DNA of 64,000 bases from Cricetomys ansorgei (GCA_026225945.1 JAMJFZ010001074.1:4336001-4400000), one strand, 5' to 3'; counted from the first letter of the stretch, positions 34,376-45,512 are shown. Notes: generated from the sequence alone by a model not told the origin. Program-made: numbers and translations.

Positions 34376-36635
34376 ATCTTAGAATACTTGCTAGCTTATG
34401 GTAAAAAAAATAAAATTCTTACTTTTAGCTTCATAACAACTATAGCATATCATTATACTATTGCTCTGTGTAGTCATCCTAACACCCAGTAATAGTATAA
34501 CATATTTTTCTCTAACTAAATATAACAGTTGATCAAATTTTCCTTGTTCCTTTCCATGTCTTTGTGCTATAGAGTAACCATCATTCTCTTTCCAACTTCT
34601 GTTTGAAAATTAAACATTCAAATTTGTAGGCTTGGCTTTACTAACCCCTAGAGACTGGACGAGAACTAGATCTCATCAGTCCATTGAGATTATTAGTTCT
34701 AGCCTTCTAGAAAAAAAAGCATTTTCATTTTGTTCTTACTTGAAACTTTTGACTGGGGTTATGACAAATTCAAATTTATTTTATCTAACCAATGATCAAT
34801 TTTAACACAATTTAACAGTGGGTATTTTAGTATATTTCTTAACTTTAGTAATTTTATTACAATTTACTGTCTCTATAAAAAATGGAATATGGCATGTTTG
34901 GGCAAACAAAGTCTCTTGTGAATAAGAAGAATGCAATCCATCCCATCTTACTGTTTTATTGTTGAACATGATGCAATGTAATGCTACAATAACAAACAAC
35001 TCCTCAACTAACTTAAATTTGTTTTTGAAACATTATTCATCTTCCTCTAAATGATTCCCTTCCCAGGTGGCATTATATTTTGTAAAGTTTTTAATTTTAC
35101 TAATGATCATAATATAAGCAAGAAACTGACATTCTTAGATAAAAACCTTGCAAATATATTACATGTTATCATTGACAAAGTAAATATTATCTGATTCATT
35201 AGGATTCTTCTTTCATGTCTAAAATGTTTTGTTTAAAAGCAACAAATTACACAACTAGGCCTTTTCTTACATAGGTTATCAATGTCTTAAGGGAATGATG
35301 GTTATCTCAAGCAAAAAATCTGAGGATGAGAAACAATCAAACATTACTGCAAAAGTTATGTAAGACTCCAAAATTAGAGTCTTCAAAACAAAGCAGTTTA
35401 TATTTATAAGAATAGAAATGCCTCTGACTTTTATGGTGAAACTTTAGAAAGATAAAGATGGTATTAAGTGATCTAATAATCCCAAAAGCCAAGAATGATC
35501 TAAAAGTACCCAGAGAACAATGATTGTATAGGATCTAAATATTCAGTATACAATTTTCCTTCAGTATACAATAGTATATAAATAATCTTTCATTCTAATA
35601 TTCTAATAGGGCACTTACTATCACCTAAGAAAACTTCCATGGAGCATACAAACATGCTTTTTAAGGCCCTTGGTTGATATTTCAGAAATTTTTATTCCTT
35701 GAGTCACATGGTAAAGGTTTAAAGTAGAGTAAACATCAGTAGAATTTTTCACTGCAAAATATAAAATACATTTATTTAAAATATCAGTATACTATAATGA
35801 TAGTTATTGATATATTATACATAGTTATTTTCAACTTATTCTACATTGGATACTTTTAAAAATCATGAATTTGTATATGTGCATGTGCAATTGTGTATGA
35901 TTTTATGAAACTCCAGAAGGATGAATCAATTATTAAACTGGATGAAAAGTACTTCCTAGAAATAAAACAACATGCATATTTTAGATTACATTTCTATTCA
36001 TGAATTTGATTTATTTTTGCTCACCAAAATCCTATTATTTACTGTGTACTGGGGATAAGTTTGTTTTAGATACAGTGGAGAAATAGACACATAAGAATTC
36101 TCTCCGTATGAGGTCTTAGTCTTGTGTCAGGAACAGACACTAAATAATTTATCAAAAAACTCAATATAAAATATGAACAAGATGTAAGCTTATACTGAAA
36201 CCAGAAAATATCACGTTTAAGAAAATATTAGGTCAGAAGGAATTGATGTTTATCTGTTCAGAGGTATCTTTAGGTCTTTTCTCACTTTAAATAATCAAGT
36301 TGCATTTGTGTTATTGTTTGAAGCCTTTATATTGTTTGGATAAAAATGCAATACTAGATAGATGTTGACAATATTTTACCACCATATATAGGTAGGATTT
36401 TTTTTCTAACGATTCCTTTGCTCTGGAAGATCTTTTTTGTTTAATATAATTTTATTTATTTAGTCTTCATTTTCTTGCTATGCTTTCATAGTCATATACA
36501 AGAAGTCATAATTATCATTGGAGCCATGACCAAGAGGTATATCAAAAAAATGTTTCAGCATCATCAGTCTTAAGAATAAGGAAATACAAAGCCAGGATAT
36601 GCCCCCATATTTGTTACAGTGACTGCTATAAAAGA
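34376..36635. other. Unique AT-rich DNA
   Basis: No gene or repeat recognised over about 2.3 kb. Confidence 0.5.
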
Positions 36636-36639
36636 AAAA

Positions 36640-37062
36640 GAAAAAGCAAGTGATAAGCAGAGTTTCTAAGAGTGAAGAAGTAAGAACATTTGCTTTGTTA
36701 GTGGGAGTGTAAATGAGTGGAAATTTTACATTTAAAAGATGGGGATTCCCAAGTAATATAAAACTACCATAGAACCCAAGGTTCACACTAATAAATGTAT
36801 ACTTTATTTGAACGAAATCAAGAGTTCAAAAATATTTCAGAATTAATCATAATATTTAAGTATAAAACAATCTTTCTGGTGATTTCACTTTGCATTTTTT
36901 TTGTTGTTGTTTTGAATTCTGGTAGAAAAGACAACCCTGTCTTTTGACTGTTTTCTAAAAAGAGAAAGGAAAAAGGCCTGGTGTTGGGTGGCTAGAAGGT
37001 AGAGAGGATCTGAGAGCTATTGGGAAAGGGGAAGCCCTTATCAGAATATCATGTAAGAAAAA
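36640..37062 (+). mobile_element. L1 fragment: end of ORF2 plus 3' UTR
   Basis: TGTTAGTGGGAGTGTAAATG ... GGGGATTCCCAAG ... ACTACCATAGAACCCA is the ORF2 C-terminal region. After a T/G-rich stretch, the terminal 3' UTR block GTTGGGTGGCTAGAAGGTAG, GAGGATCTGAGAG, GGGAAAGGGG, ATCAGAATATCATGTAAG follows. It is internally deleted and non-coding. Confidence 0.7.
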
Positions 37063-37160
37063 AGCAAAACAAAACAAAACAAAACAAACTACTTTCAATA
37101 AAAAGGAAACACATTACCAATATCAACCATGTGTGTATGTGTGTGTGGTGTGTGTGTGTG
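37063..37160. repeat. (AAAAC)n and (TG)n simple repeats
   Basis: AAAAC units at 37064-37087 form the tail of the L1 to the left. An interrupted TG run lies at 37132-37160. Confidence 0.85.
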
Positions 37161-37958
37161 ATATAGATCAACAGAATTGTTCATAGGTAGTGAGCATATA
37201 GAAAATGAACTGTTATTCTGCCTCAGTGAGGAATGGGCTTTTATACATTGTAGCTATAGTTAGTAACAAAATATTAAACACTTAAAACCTGCCAAAGTAA
37301 AAAGTATATGAGGAAATAAATATTTGGATTTTATTGAGGTACCCTTTCTATATGTTTTAAAATTACTTATATACAACATATATATAACATTTAAATATCT
37401 AAAGATATCTTCTGCAAAACACAAAGCACAAAAAAAAACAGATGAAAGAACTCCATGCTATCTAATGATATCATGTAAAATATGCCTTTCATTTAACTTT
37501 TTATAATACACAAAAAGATTTTAAAACTTACTTTGAATATTTAAAGTGCTTTTGTGTTGCAGATGTTCTCCCAACACTGGTCTGAAGAGAATGTAGCAAA
37601 TGAGTCCAAGAGAACATGCATCAACTCATGACCCAAGAGAAGGATGTTATGATTAGCTAGGAAAATAAATTGAGACATAGTGGTTGGGCTTTTTAATAAC
37701 TATTTTAGTCAGATCTTAAAATATATTTAATAGCTTCACTTAGGAATGGGCAGAAATAGTCCTTGGATTAATGATGTTCCTGATAGTCCCTGATGTTTCT
37801 TATTCCGTGAATTAATGAGATGGAACAAACAGCTAGAGTCAGCATCAAAAGTAAATATTGTACATCAATTGCACTAGAATTCTACAAGTTTGCTACAAAG
37901 GACTATAGTAATGTTTCTGTGATTATGTTCTTTTCTTTTTTGTGTTATTATTTTTCAT
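37161..37958. other. Unique DNA
   Basis: No repeat or gene recognised. Confidence 0.45.
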
Positions 37959-37959
37959 G

Positions 37960-38200
37960 TATATGCATATGCTTGTTTCCATATGTATGTAGATATGTAC
38001 AGATGTTCACATGTATACGAAGGCCCAAGATCAATGCTGGGAACCTTTCTCTGTTGCTCTTCCAATATACATTGAGGCAGAGTCTCTCAGTCAAACTCAC
38101 AGTTAATCGACAGCTTTGCCAGGTAGCTTGTAGGATATCCTTTCTATGTCTTTCTCCTTCTGGTGGTAGAATTAGAAGAACTGGAAGTGAACCACAAATT
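37960..38200 (-). mobile_element. Rodent SINE, antisense (B3/B4 type)
   Basis: CACATGTATACGAAGGCCCA, AGATCAATGCTGGGAACC, TTGAGGCAGAGTCTCTCAGT, CAAACTCACAG and a terminal TTTCTCCTTCTGGTGGTAGA keep the order of a reversed 200-base tRNA-type SINE. The copy is strongly diverged. Confidence 0.55.
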
Positions 38201-38734
38201 TAGTCCAAAATTTACATGGGCTCTGGAAAACTGAAGTTCTTCTTTCTTGCCTGCATGGCAACTGCTTTAGTCCCTAACTGTCTTTGAAGTCCTATTTTTA
38301 CTTTTTGAAAACTAAAACATAATACAACTGTACCAGAGTTTTTATTTCAGCAATCAAGAACACAGTTCATTTTTTTCATCTAGACTACTTTGCAAACTGA
38401 TTTTTTTTCTTATTTAGGGACTTTATTTCCTAACTAAATGCAAGATTACCAATTATACTAAAAAGAACTTTAAGAGCGATGTTTATCATCAACGTTATTT
38501 TAAGTAGTACTAATATAATGTTAACTTATTTAATGATATCTTCTGTTCTGTGCAATAATATTTTGTGGAAGCATTTGATAAGGGTACACACATTATAATA
38601 TCAAAGTTATATTGAATATTTTGCATGCAAATTGTCTCATTGGAAATATTAGGTCTATAATAAGCTTTATTAAGTAATGGAAAAAGAAAGCAATGAAGAT
38701 CATAAAGAAAATAATTATGGTAAGTCACTGAAGC

Positions 38735-39225
38735 CAGGGAAGCAGGTAGGCTAACTGCAGATCTTTACCTCTCCCTTTGTTCCTTCAAGTCCAATCTCCC
38801 AGTCTCATATCCATCTTTGTTGCAGAACACCTGCTGTGGCCTCTTTTCCCTCCTTGCCCGCATCTCCTGGGTATCATACACTATCATTCTTTCCCTCGCT
38901 AATCACTATATACCAATGCCAAACTCCAGCAGGAATTATTTGGGAACCCAGAGGTCACTCTTGGACAGGGAAGCAGATACCCTAACTACCTATCTTCACC
39001 TCTCTTTCCTCTCCTCCAAATCTTATGTCTCAGAACCACCACAATCTCTGTGGCAGACCATCTGCTGTGGCATCCCCACCAAATTCTTCACAATTTTCAC
39101 CAGATCACAAAGATCTCTTCCAACAGTCCTCCTCATTCATCTATATATCTCAGCCTCATTCATCTATATAACTCCAACAGGCATTGTCTGGGAACCCTCC
39201 AGCCAAGTCTGCCAGAGCAGCTGAT
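38735..39225. repeat. Two polypyrimidine tandem modules, 231-base period
   Basis: CAGGGAAGCAG starts unit A (38735) and unit B (38966). Both then run TAACTN...ATCTT-ACCTCTC, CACCTGCTGTGGC / CATCTGCTGTGGC and CTCCARCAGG...GGGAACCC. Unit B contains a further 23-base internal duplication (CCTCATTCATCTATATA at 39131 and 39154). A decayed third unit lies at 39721-39944, just before an L1 reverse-transcriptase fragment. Similar pyrimidine-rich sequence precedes L1 ORF1 at 52060-52560. I infer L1 promoter monomers, but the family is unassigned. The open frame 38817-39224 runs through these units and is not a gene. Confidence 0.6.
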
Positions 39226-39720
39226 GGGCCAGTGAATAATATCAGTGTAAAGTATCATGAAATGTATCAAATCAAGAGAGCAGTCTCAGGATGCTAAGCT
39301 TCAAATTGAAGGGGAGGGAGGTACAGCCTTTAAGAGGATGAACAAGCACTCCTTCACCAAAGCATATTTATTGATAGTTACACAAAAAGCAATTTAGAGC
39401 AGGGCAAAGTTCCACATACCAAACCTTTCATCAAGGTGTTTTTTTGAAGGAACAATACAGCCTACACAAAACCAAAGTTCCTCTATCTGTTCCCAATGAT
39501 CAGCAGAGAGACATCCAGGTGTGCCAGGAATATCTTGTGACCAGGGTTACATGGGGGCTGCAAGCCTCTCAAAACAGCTCCATCAATCACAGAAAGCCAG
39601 TATGGATTAATCATGGATTAACCATGGATTTCTTCAAAGCCTAAGCATGTCTAAAAAAATTTCTTCATATGCACTTTTTAATCCAAGTACATGGGATTAC
39701 TAACTTTTTGCTACACAATA
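39226..39720. other. Unassigned segment between tandem modules
   Basis: About 495 bases that do not continue the module pattern. TTTATT at 39368, if read on the minus strand, could be a polyadenylation signal of an antisense LTR, but I could not find matching ends or a target duplication. Probably an old insertion. Confidence 0.3.
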
Positions 39721-39944
39721 AGGCAGGCAAGCTTCAGATATCCATTCCCCATCCTCTCCTCCATGTTGAATTTTCCAGTCTTATCCCCTGCCCTGTAGCA
39801 AACTGCCTGACATGGCCTGTTATCACTCTGTCGCCCTGCCTAGGGGACTAAGCAGATTCTAGTGGAACATCCTGCATTCATCCCTCCTGTGGACACTCTC
39901 AAACCCTGTCCTGCTAGCCTATCCCCCTTCCTAAGGGTAAGAAA
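39721..39944. repeat. Third, decayed polypyrimidine module
   Basis: GGCAGGCAAGCTTCAGATAT, CATCCTCTCCTCCAT and TGACATGGCCTGTTATCACT align in order with the start, middle and CTGCTGTGGCATCCCCACC part of unit B at 38966-39225. Confidence 0.4.
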
Positions 39945-40440
39945 AAAAAAGCATGATCATCTCATTAAATGCAGAAAAGGCCTTTGAAAAAAATCCAACA
40001 CCCCTTCATGATAAAAGTTTTGGAGACATTGGGGACACAAGGGACGTACATAAATCCAATAAAGGCAATTTAGAGCAAGTCCATGACACCCAACTGAAAT
40101 AGAAATAATAATAAAAAAAAATTCCACTAAAATCAAGACCAAGACAATGTTGTTCAATCTCTCCATACTTGTTTAATCATAGCACTTGAAGTTTTATCCA
40201 GAGCAATACGACAATTGAAGGAGATTGAGATAATACAAATTGGAAATGAAGAAGTCAAAGTATCTTCATTTGCATATGATACGATAGTCTTCATAAGTGA
40301 TCCTAAGAATTCCACCAGCAAACCCCTACATCTGATAAACACTTTCAGCAAAGTAGCTAGATGCAAAATAAACTCATAAACATCAGTAGCCTTCCTATAT
40401 ACAAATGACAAATTTCCAGATAAACTACTGAGACTTTGTG
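39945..40440 (+). mobile_element. L1 ORF2 fragment, reverse-transcriptase domain
   Basis: It includes CTCATTAAATGCAGAAAAGG (AEKAF region), CATGATAAAAG, and the catalytic region near 40255-40300, where the frame reads V-S-S-F-A-Y-D-T-I-V-F-I-S-D. The FADD catalytic motif is therefore damaged (first Asp to Tyr). Downstream are CCTAAGAATTCCACCAGC and GTAGCCTTCCTATATACAAA. It is an isolated dead fragment without ORF2 ends. Confidence 0.85.
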
Positions 40441-40638
40441 GTTGTTACAGCACCTAAAATTAATTGTGCCTTAAAAGTATTTTAAGAAATACAAATTAGG
40501 TTCTGTTCTGCTCATATATAATGAGTTACAGAACTCAACCAAAGTCAAAGGGACAGACTTCATAACCACTATGAATATGAGGCAATTGCTGCTTCCTGTA
40601 TTGCATATAAAGACTTAATTTTCTCTTAGTAATGGAGA
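40441..40638. other. Unassigned short segment
   Basis: No repeat or gene recognised. Confidence 0.4.
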
Positions 40639-40678
40639 CTGTCTTAGTTGCTTTTCCTATTGCTTTGATAAGAATACT

Positions 40679-41343
40679 TGCAGGCTGGCCTGGAGCTGAG
40701 AAAGGGTTGAAGCATGCTTAGAACCCCAGATTTCTTGTCCTGAGAGCAGTAGAAATTTGTGTGCTCCCACCTCTTTGCTCTGGCACCAGCAGACCCCAGC
40801 AAACATTAACAGCTGACAGTTTCCCCAGTCTTGGACATGCCCAGGTATATACAGCCCTGACAAATTTCTGCTTCTCTAAGGCCACCAGGGCTGGTTACTG
40901 TGTATCTGACCACTGCAGCTGGAGGGCTTTTGGCTGAACTTCCCCTTCTTCCTATATGACCTTATAAGGTCTCTTTCTCTGGGCCCTGTGACCTCCACTT
41001 ATGCAATTAGAGCTTTCTTAATACTTTCACCCCAGCCAATGACATATGACCACATATGACCATATGGCCTGATTGTGAGTTCCTGTATGCAAATGAAGGT
41101 TTCTTAGTACCCCTGCTCTGGTCAATAGCACACCACCACAAAAAGTCATTCTCCTTTTCTCTCCTATGACATATGACACTCCTATGACACTCTCTTGCTT
41201 CAATAAATGAGCTGTCCATGGACATAGTTTCCTGGGTGTCTGTTCCTACTGTATTCACCACCACTCAGGATCTTCCTCTGACCCTGGTCATACCTCCCAC
41301 GTTCCCCAGACAATACCCAGACAGAGTGGGGTTTGTCCAGCCA
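40679..41343 (+). mobile_element. Solo ERV LTR (665 bp) with target duplication
   Basis: It begins TGCAGGCTGG and ends GTCCAGCCA, giving TG...CA ends and imperfect inverted termini. ATACT flanks both sides (40674-40678 and 41344-41348). Including the shared A gives a 6-base match, so the class is not settled. An AATAAA lies at 41202-41207, and TATAA at 40963-40967 is a possible TATA box. Short tandem CATATGACCA and CTCCTATGACAC units lie at 41043-41070 and 41160-41190. Both sides continue the same host element, so the boundaries are firm. No internal retroviral sequence is present. Confidence 0.8.
41202..41207 (+). terminator. Polyadenylation signal of solo LTR (candidate)
   Basis: AATAAA in the context CTTGCTTCAATAAATGAGCT, 136 bases before the LTR end, as expected for the R/U5 part. 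Confidence 0.5.
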
Positions 41344-41814
41344 ATACTCTAATAACATTTCAAGAGAATAAAAAAGTTCATTATTGGCTTACTATTAAGA
41401 GGTTCAATTCAATGCAGCAGAATCTTGAAGCAGCCAGTCACAACCACAATTACAAAGCAAAGAGCAATTATGTACCCTGGAGTCTATTCCCCTTCTCCAC
41501 TTATCCAATGCAGGCTCCCAGGTAGGGAGTGCTGCCCCCACAGGTGTGACTGTCTTCCCATCTCAGTAGACGCAATCAAGATCATTCGCATCCAGATCTC
41601 CAGATAGACTATGCACATGGGTGCATTCTAGATTCTATCAAGTTTACAATTAACAGTAATCATCACAGATATGCCCCTGCAAAATCTTGTCTACTTACTT
41701 ACGGCTGCACAGAAAAATACGGTTGGCCAACACTCTTTAGGGATGATTACAAAAATGACTCTACAATATCTGTCAATCAATCTTGCTCAGAAAAAAATAC
41801 ATGGAATTTCTAAT

Positions 41815-42475
41815 ATGTCACAGTTTGAATGATAAAGGATGCCCAAAAGCTTCTGCCTTTGAATGCTTAGTCCCCAGTTGGTGGCACTCTTTGAATGAGT
41901 TACAGTAATGCACAGCCTTGTTGGAGTTTTAAGAGTCTATAGAAAGCTTCACTTCAATGTGAAAGCATGATATCTCAGCTTCTTTTTACTGACATTTGGT
42001 GTAGTGGTACACTGCTGGATGGGGTCACCAGAATGACAAGGAGGCATAGTCATTTGTGCGAACCCTTCCAGACCTTAGCAGAAGGAACACTATCCTGGCA
42101 AGTGCCATCCAGGACAGTGGAAGGAAACCTGAGCATCTGAGATCAGATGATTTTATTGATTCAGAACTCCTCAGGTGTTTGTTCTACTGATAGCACATGC
42201 AGATCCTAAGCAATCAAACTTCCCCCACAAAACGCCAACACCTTCAGATAATACAGAACACCAAGACTTAGACAGCCCCTCATCCAACAGTGCATAAAAA
42301 AATTATTTTATACATAACTAAAAATAAACTTCTACAACAATTTTGCACCATGTGTCACTAACATAATGAACACTTATGTCTCAGTAATAAGTCAAAATAT
42401 ACTCTTTCTTCTACAAGTTCTTGGTCATTATTTTTTATGACAGCAACACAAAGAAACTAATACATGGGTGTTCTT
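41815..42475 (+). mobile_element. URR1-like MER element, interrupted
   Basis: The left part (CACAGTTTGAATGATAAAGG, GCTTAGTCCCCAGTTGGTGG, CAGCCTTGTTGGAG) and the right part (TAAGTCAAAATATACTCTTT, CTTGGTCATTATTTTTTATG, AGAAACTAATACATGG) match the two ends of 16680-17066. About 390 bases between them (roughly 41990-42375) do not belong. Confidence 0.6.
41990..42375. other. Unassigned insertion inside the MER element
   Basis: It starts near TTTGGTGTAGTGGTACACTG and ends near TTTTGCACCATGTGTCA. An AATAAA near 42330 followed by a TTTTGCACC stretch suggests the end of an LTR or another polyadenylated element. I found no clear target duplication. Confidence 0.35.
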
Positions 42476-43088
42476 TAAAAATTAAAATTTCTCTTTGAAC
42501 AAAATTAAACATAAATTTGGTAAGGCTCCTTCTTTACCATGTAGATTAAGAAATATCATTTCAGTCGATAAGAGAACAAACAGATTCATATGAGTTTTGC
42601 CTTTTATTGACAAACCACACAACGGGGGAAACCAATTTCTATTCCTTTCATGGCTTGATATGTTTTAGAATAAACAGTGTAGCACTTAATAAGTATCCTA
42701 TCAAACAAATATAATTCAAACTCTGACACGTCTGCTCATTCTATTTCTTATTTGGAAAAAGGTTACATATTTCCCCTGAATTACAGAACAATCAATTTAT
42801 CTCACACACTACTGCCTACTTGGTGTACCTATCCTTATGAGTAGTCTCAAAACAGTTCAGTATCATACAGATACATTGGTACTGAAAAGAAAAATCTGTA
42901 ATGTTCCCTTGTGCATTTGGTGAAAAAAAGCAACTTGTTCGTATATGCTTTTATTTATTTACTGTATCATTGATTTATCCTCTATCCCGTTTCTCCCTCT
43001 AACACTCATAATATCTTTAAAATACACCTCTTTCAGTGATTGCACAGTAAAATGAATAACTGAGGAATTACTTCATTACTTATTTTAA
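42476..43088. other. Unique AT-rich DNA
   Basis: No repeat or gene recognised. Confidence 0.45.
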
Positions 43089-43090
43089 TT

Positions 43091-43111
43091 TTTATTTTAT
43101 CCATGTGTGTG

Positions 43112-43160
<49 letters not shown>

Positions 43161-43330
43161 ATTTATATAATATGGGTGCAGATGTCCACAGAGGCCAGAA
43201 AAGGTAGTCAAATAACCTGAACCTGTAGTTGTAATTTGTTGTGAGTCACCCAGTGTACTGAAAACAGAACTTGAGTCCTCAGGAAGAATAGAACCCGTTG
43301 AGACATCTGTCTCTCTAGTAGCTTCATTGT
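43091..43330 (-). mobile_element. tRNA-derived SINE, antisense, with GT tail
   Basis: After a T-rich tail and a long GT run come GGGTGCAGATGTCCACAGAG, GCCAGAAAAGGTAGTCAAAT, GTTGTGAGTCACCCAGTGTA, GAACTTGAGTCCTCAGGAAG and a terminal GAGACATCTGTCTCTCTAG. This is the reversed body of a B2/B3/B4-type SINE. Confidence 0.75.
43105..43158. repeat. (GT)n microsatellite
   Basis: A GT run, pure from about 43115, forming the tail of the reversed SINE. Confidence 0.95.
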
Positions 43331-43429
43331 TTTGTTTTGTTTAATCACTGATGTAAGTAAATCATAAAAAATAATGAGCCCAATGCCAGAAATGAGTTAC
43401 TTATTTTGTAGTTGTTGGCCAGTGCGCTC

Positions 43430-43870
43430 CCATGAACCTCCTCTTCAAATATTACAAGTTTGGTTACTCAAAAGGAACCACATACTTAAGTCATAGAACA
43501 TGGAGAAATTTAGTTGGCACTCTCTGGAAAACTTCAACCCTAGAGACAGTTTTCATAGTGCTGAAAGGTGCTATATGTCCTACTGGAAGAAAAATGTCAT
43601 TGTTAATTTCATCCAGGTGTAAACTCTGAAGAGGGCAATAATGATTGTCCTGAAAGACATGTCTGCTCATGCAATAATGACAATATCATAGAACTGAGGA
43701 GGACTAAAAGGACACAAATTTGAGAGAGTAGGAAAGGGGCAGGATCCTGGCATGAGTTGGAGTTGGGGGTGAATATGATCAAAACACATTATATGAAATT
43801 CTCAAAGATTTTATATATATAATATTTATATATATATATATATAAATTTATATAAATAGATACATATATA
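43430..43870 (+). mobile_element. L1 retrotransposon, 3' UTR fragment
   Basis: The end is diagnostic: GGAGTTGGGGGTGAATATGA, TCAAAACACATTATATGAAA and TTCTCAAAGATTTTATA, then a TA-rich tail (43811-43875). The upstream part holds weaker L1 3' UTR blocks. The plus-strand open frame at 43432-43629 lies within it and is not a gene. Confidence 0.7.
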
Positions 43871-45247
43871 AATAAAATTGAGGAAAATACAATCATGGGT
43901 CCATGTCATGTCACAACACATCACTGACATTAGAATATTAATTTTAGGCCTGACTAGGACATTCAAACATTTTATGGAAGGGCTTGTAAACCAACATGCC
44001 TACTTTGTCTAAGTGGGTCTGAAAAGATTTAATGTGTTAAATCATTATTTATAACTATAAATGTATATTAATACTAAAAATAAACAAGGAAAACTAGTTC
44101 CAGTGTGAACAGGCATCATAGGGCAGAAAAGGGACTAGCAAACAAAAGTCTTCCTAAAGATAATCACCCTTAACTGACACCTTAGCAAGTCACATTCAGA
44201 AAGTACTTTGTTAAATTATTATCTGTCTTGCCTGTCATTACATGATTATTTGCCATTCACTTTCTGTGTCTTTAAAAGCAATGGCTTTTACTATGAGGAG
44301 CTCAGATTACCTCCAATGTTAGAATTACCTAATTGATTTCTTCCTGGATTCCCACAAGGAAAGCTTCTAATTGCAGCCCGTGTCACTTTTGTCCCTTCTT
44401 TAATGTTTAACTTTGACAATTTAAGAAAATACAAGCTCCACTGAAATCTTTAAATGGAAATGATCTTTTAGCTTTTGAGATTTGAAGAGGCAACATGGAG
44501 TGTTATCACTGGTGACCTTCCAGTCTAAATACCTGAGATCTCACAGTTGAGAGTTTCCCAAATCAGCTTTTAAACTGTTCTCAACTCTGGACTTTAAAAT
44601 GAAATCCCAGCACCTGGTGCTCCTGGCTTTAATTTAATTACTGAATATATGCAAAGGAGTAATTAGAAGGATATGTGGTTAAGAGTTAAAAATACAAGGA
44701 CACAAGTGCTTATATACACACTCAGTTTGAAGAACAGATCATCACTACCAACTTTTAGGTTATTTGAAACATCTCCATCCATTTCCTTGCTTCACTTTTG
44801 AGTAAAAAAGCATTGCCTTTGATATATTATAGCTTTTTTTATTATATTGGTTATTTTGCTAGCCCAGGTAAAACATTTTGTTTTTTCAACATAAATGTTT
44901 GAAACTTACAATGTGAATTTTAAGCTCTATGTAATTACTAGTTTGTTTCCATACCTAAACCTATAAATAAATATATGTGTACAAGTGACTATATTTTTAT
45001 ACACTCCATTATGAAATATTCTACACAGATGCCAAAGTTCTTAAAATATAAATGTACAATATAATGGGCTTTTGTATAATCTGCACAAAAAATAAAGTAG
45101 TGCATGTCAGTAATCTTCTCTTCACATTTCTTGCACATAATACATTCCTCCATATCTTCCAGGATAATCACTATCCTGAACTTATTCTAATATCTTTATT
45201 TCTTATTTTTTACCTGAATACATAATATAAATTATAACCATAAATTG
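43871..45247. other. Unique DNA with possible conserved element
   Basis: No dispersed repeat is recognised. The part 44140-44680 is rich in homeodomain-like and E-box motifs and is discussed as a candidate regulatory element. Confidence 0.5.
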
Positions 45248-45249
45248 AT

Positions 45250-45512
45250 CACAGTGAAGAAATAGCTCAGCTAGTAAGAATGCTGACTGTGACATCATGA
45301 GAATCTGTGTTCAGATTCTTGAAAAATGTAATAAATCAGGCTTCCCTTCCCAAAAACACCTGTAACTCGATCTCTGAGGGATCCCAGGCCCATTTGGCCT
45401 TGGTAAATGAACATGAATGTGTACACAATCATATGTGTATACACACACACACATACACACACACACACACAGAGACAATTGCCTTCACACAAATAAAAAT
45501 TCCTAAATAAAG
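45250..45512 (+). mobile_element. tRNA-derived SINE with CA tail
   Basis: GAAGAAATAGCTCAGCTAGT, AAGAATGCTGACTGTGACAT, CTGTGTTCAGATTC, AAACACCTGTAACTCGATCT and GGATCCCAGGCCC, then a CA tail (45440-45471) and CACAAATAAAAATTCC. It is a complete but old copy. Confidence 0.75.
45440..45471. repeat. (CA)n microsatellite
   Basis: A CA run with one TA interruption, in the SINE tail. Confidence 0.95.

Larger units (their letters stand above)
40640..41667. mobile_element. Rodent MER-type element split by a solo LTR
   Basis: The left part (40640-40673) reads TGTCTTAGTTGCTTTTCC TATTGCTTTGATAAG. The right part resumes at 41349 with CTAATAACATTTCAAG, TTCATTATTGGCTTACTATT, AAGAGGTTCAATTC and ends CAAGTTTACAATTAAC...ATCATCACA. 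Joined across the insertion, the two parts follow the known rodent repeat that starts GTCTTAGTTNNTTTTCTATTG. The left end matches the reversed right end of 16680-17066. Confidence 0.6.

Noticed and set aside
38817..39224. 135-residue plus-strand open frame
   Set aside because: It lies wholly in polypyrimidine tandem modules, whose composition lowers stop frequency.
40951..40990. CCTATATGACCTTATAAGG as a host gene promoter
   Set aside because: It lies inside a solo LTR and no transcription unit is seen downstream.
41997..42010. tRNA A-box-like TGGTGTAGTGGTAC
   Set aside because: No B-box or cloverleaf follows at the right distance, so it is not called a tRNA gene. It is kept only as a hint on the origin of the insertion.
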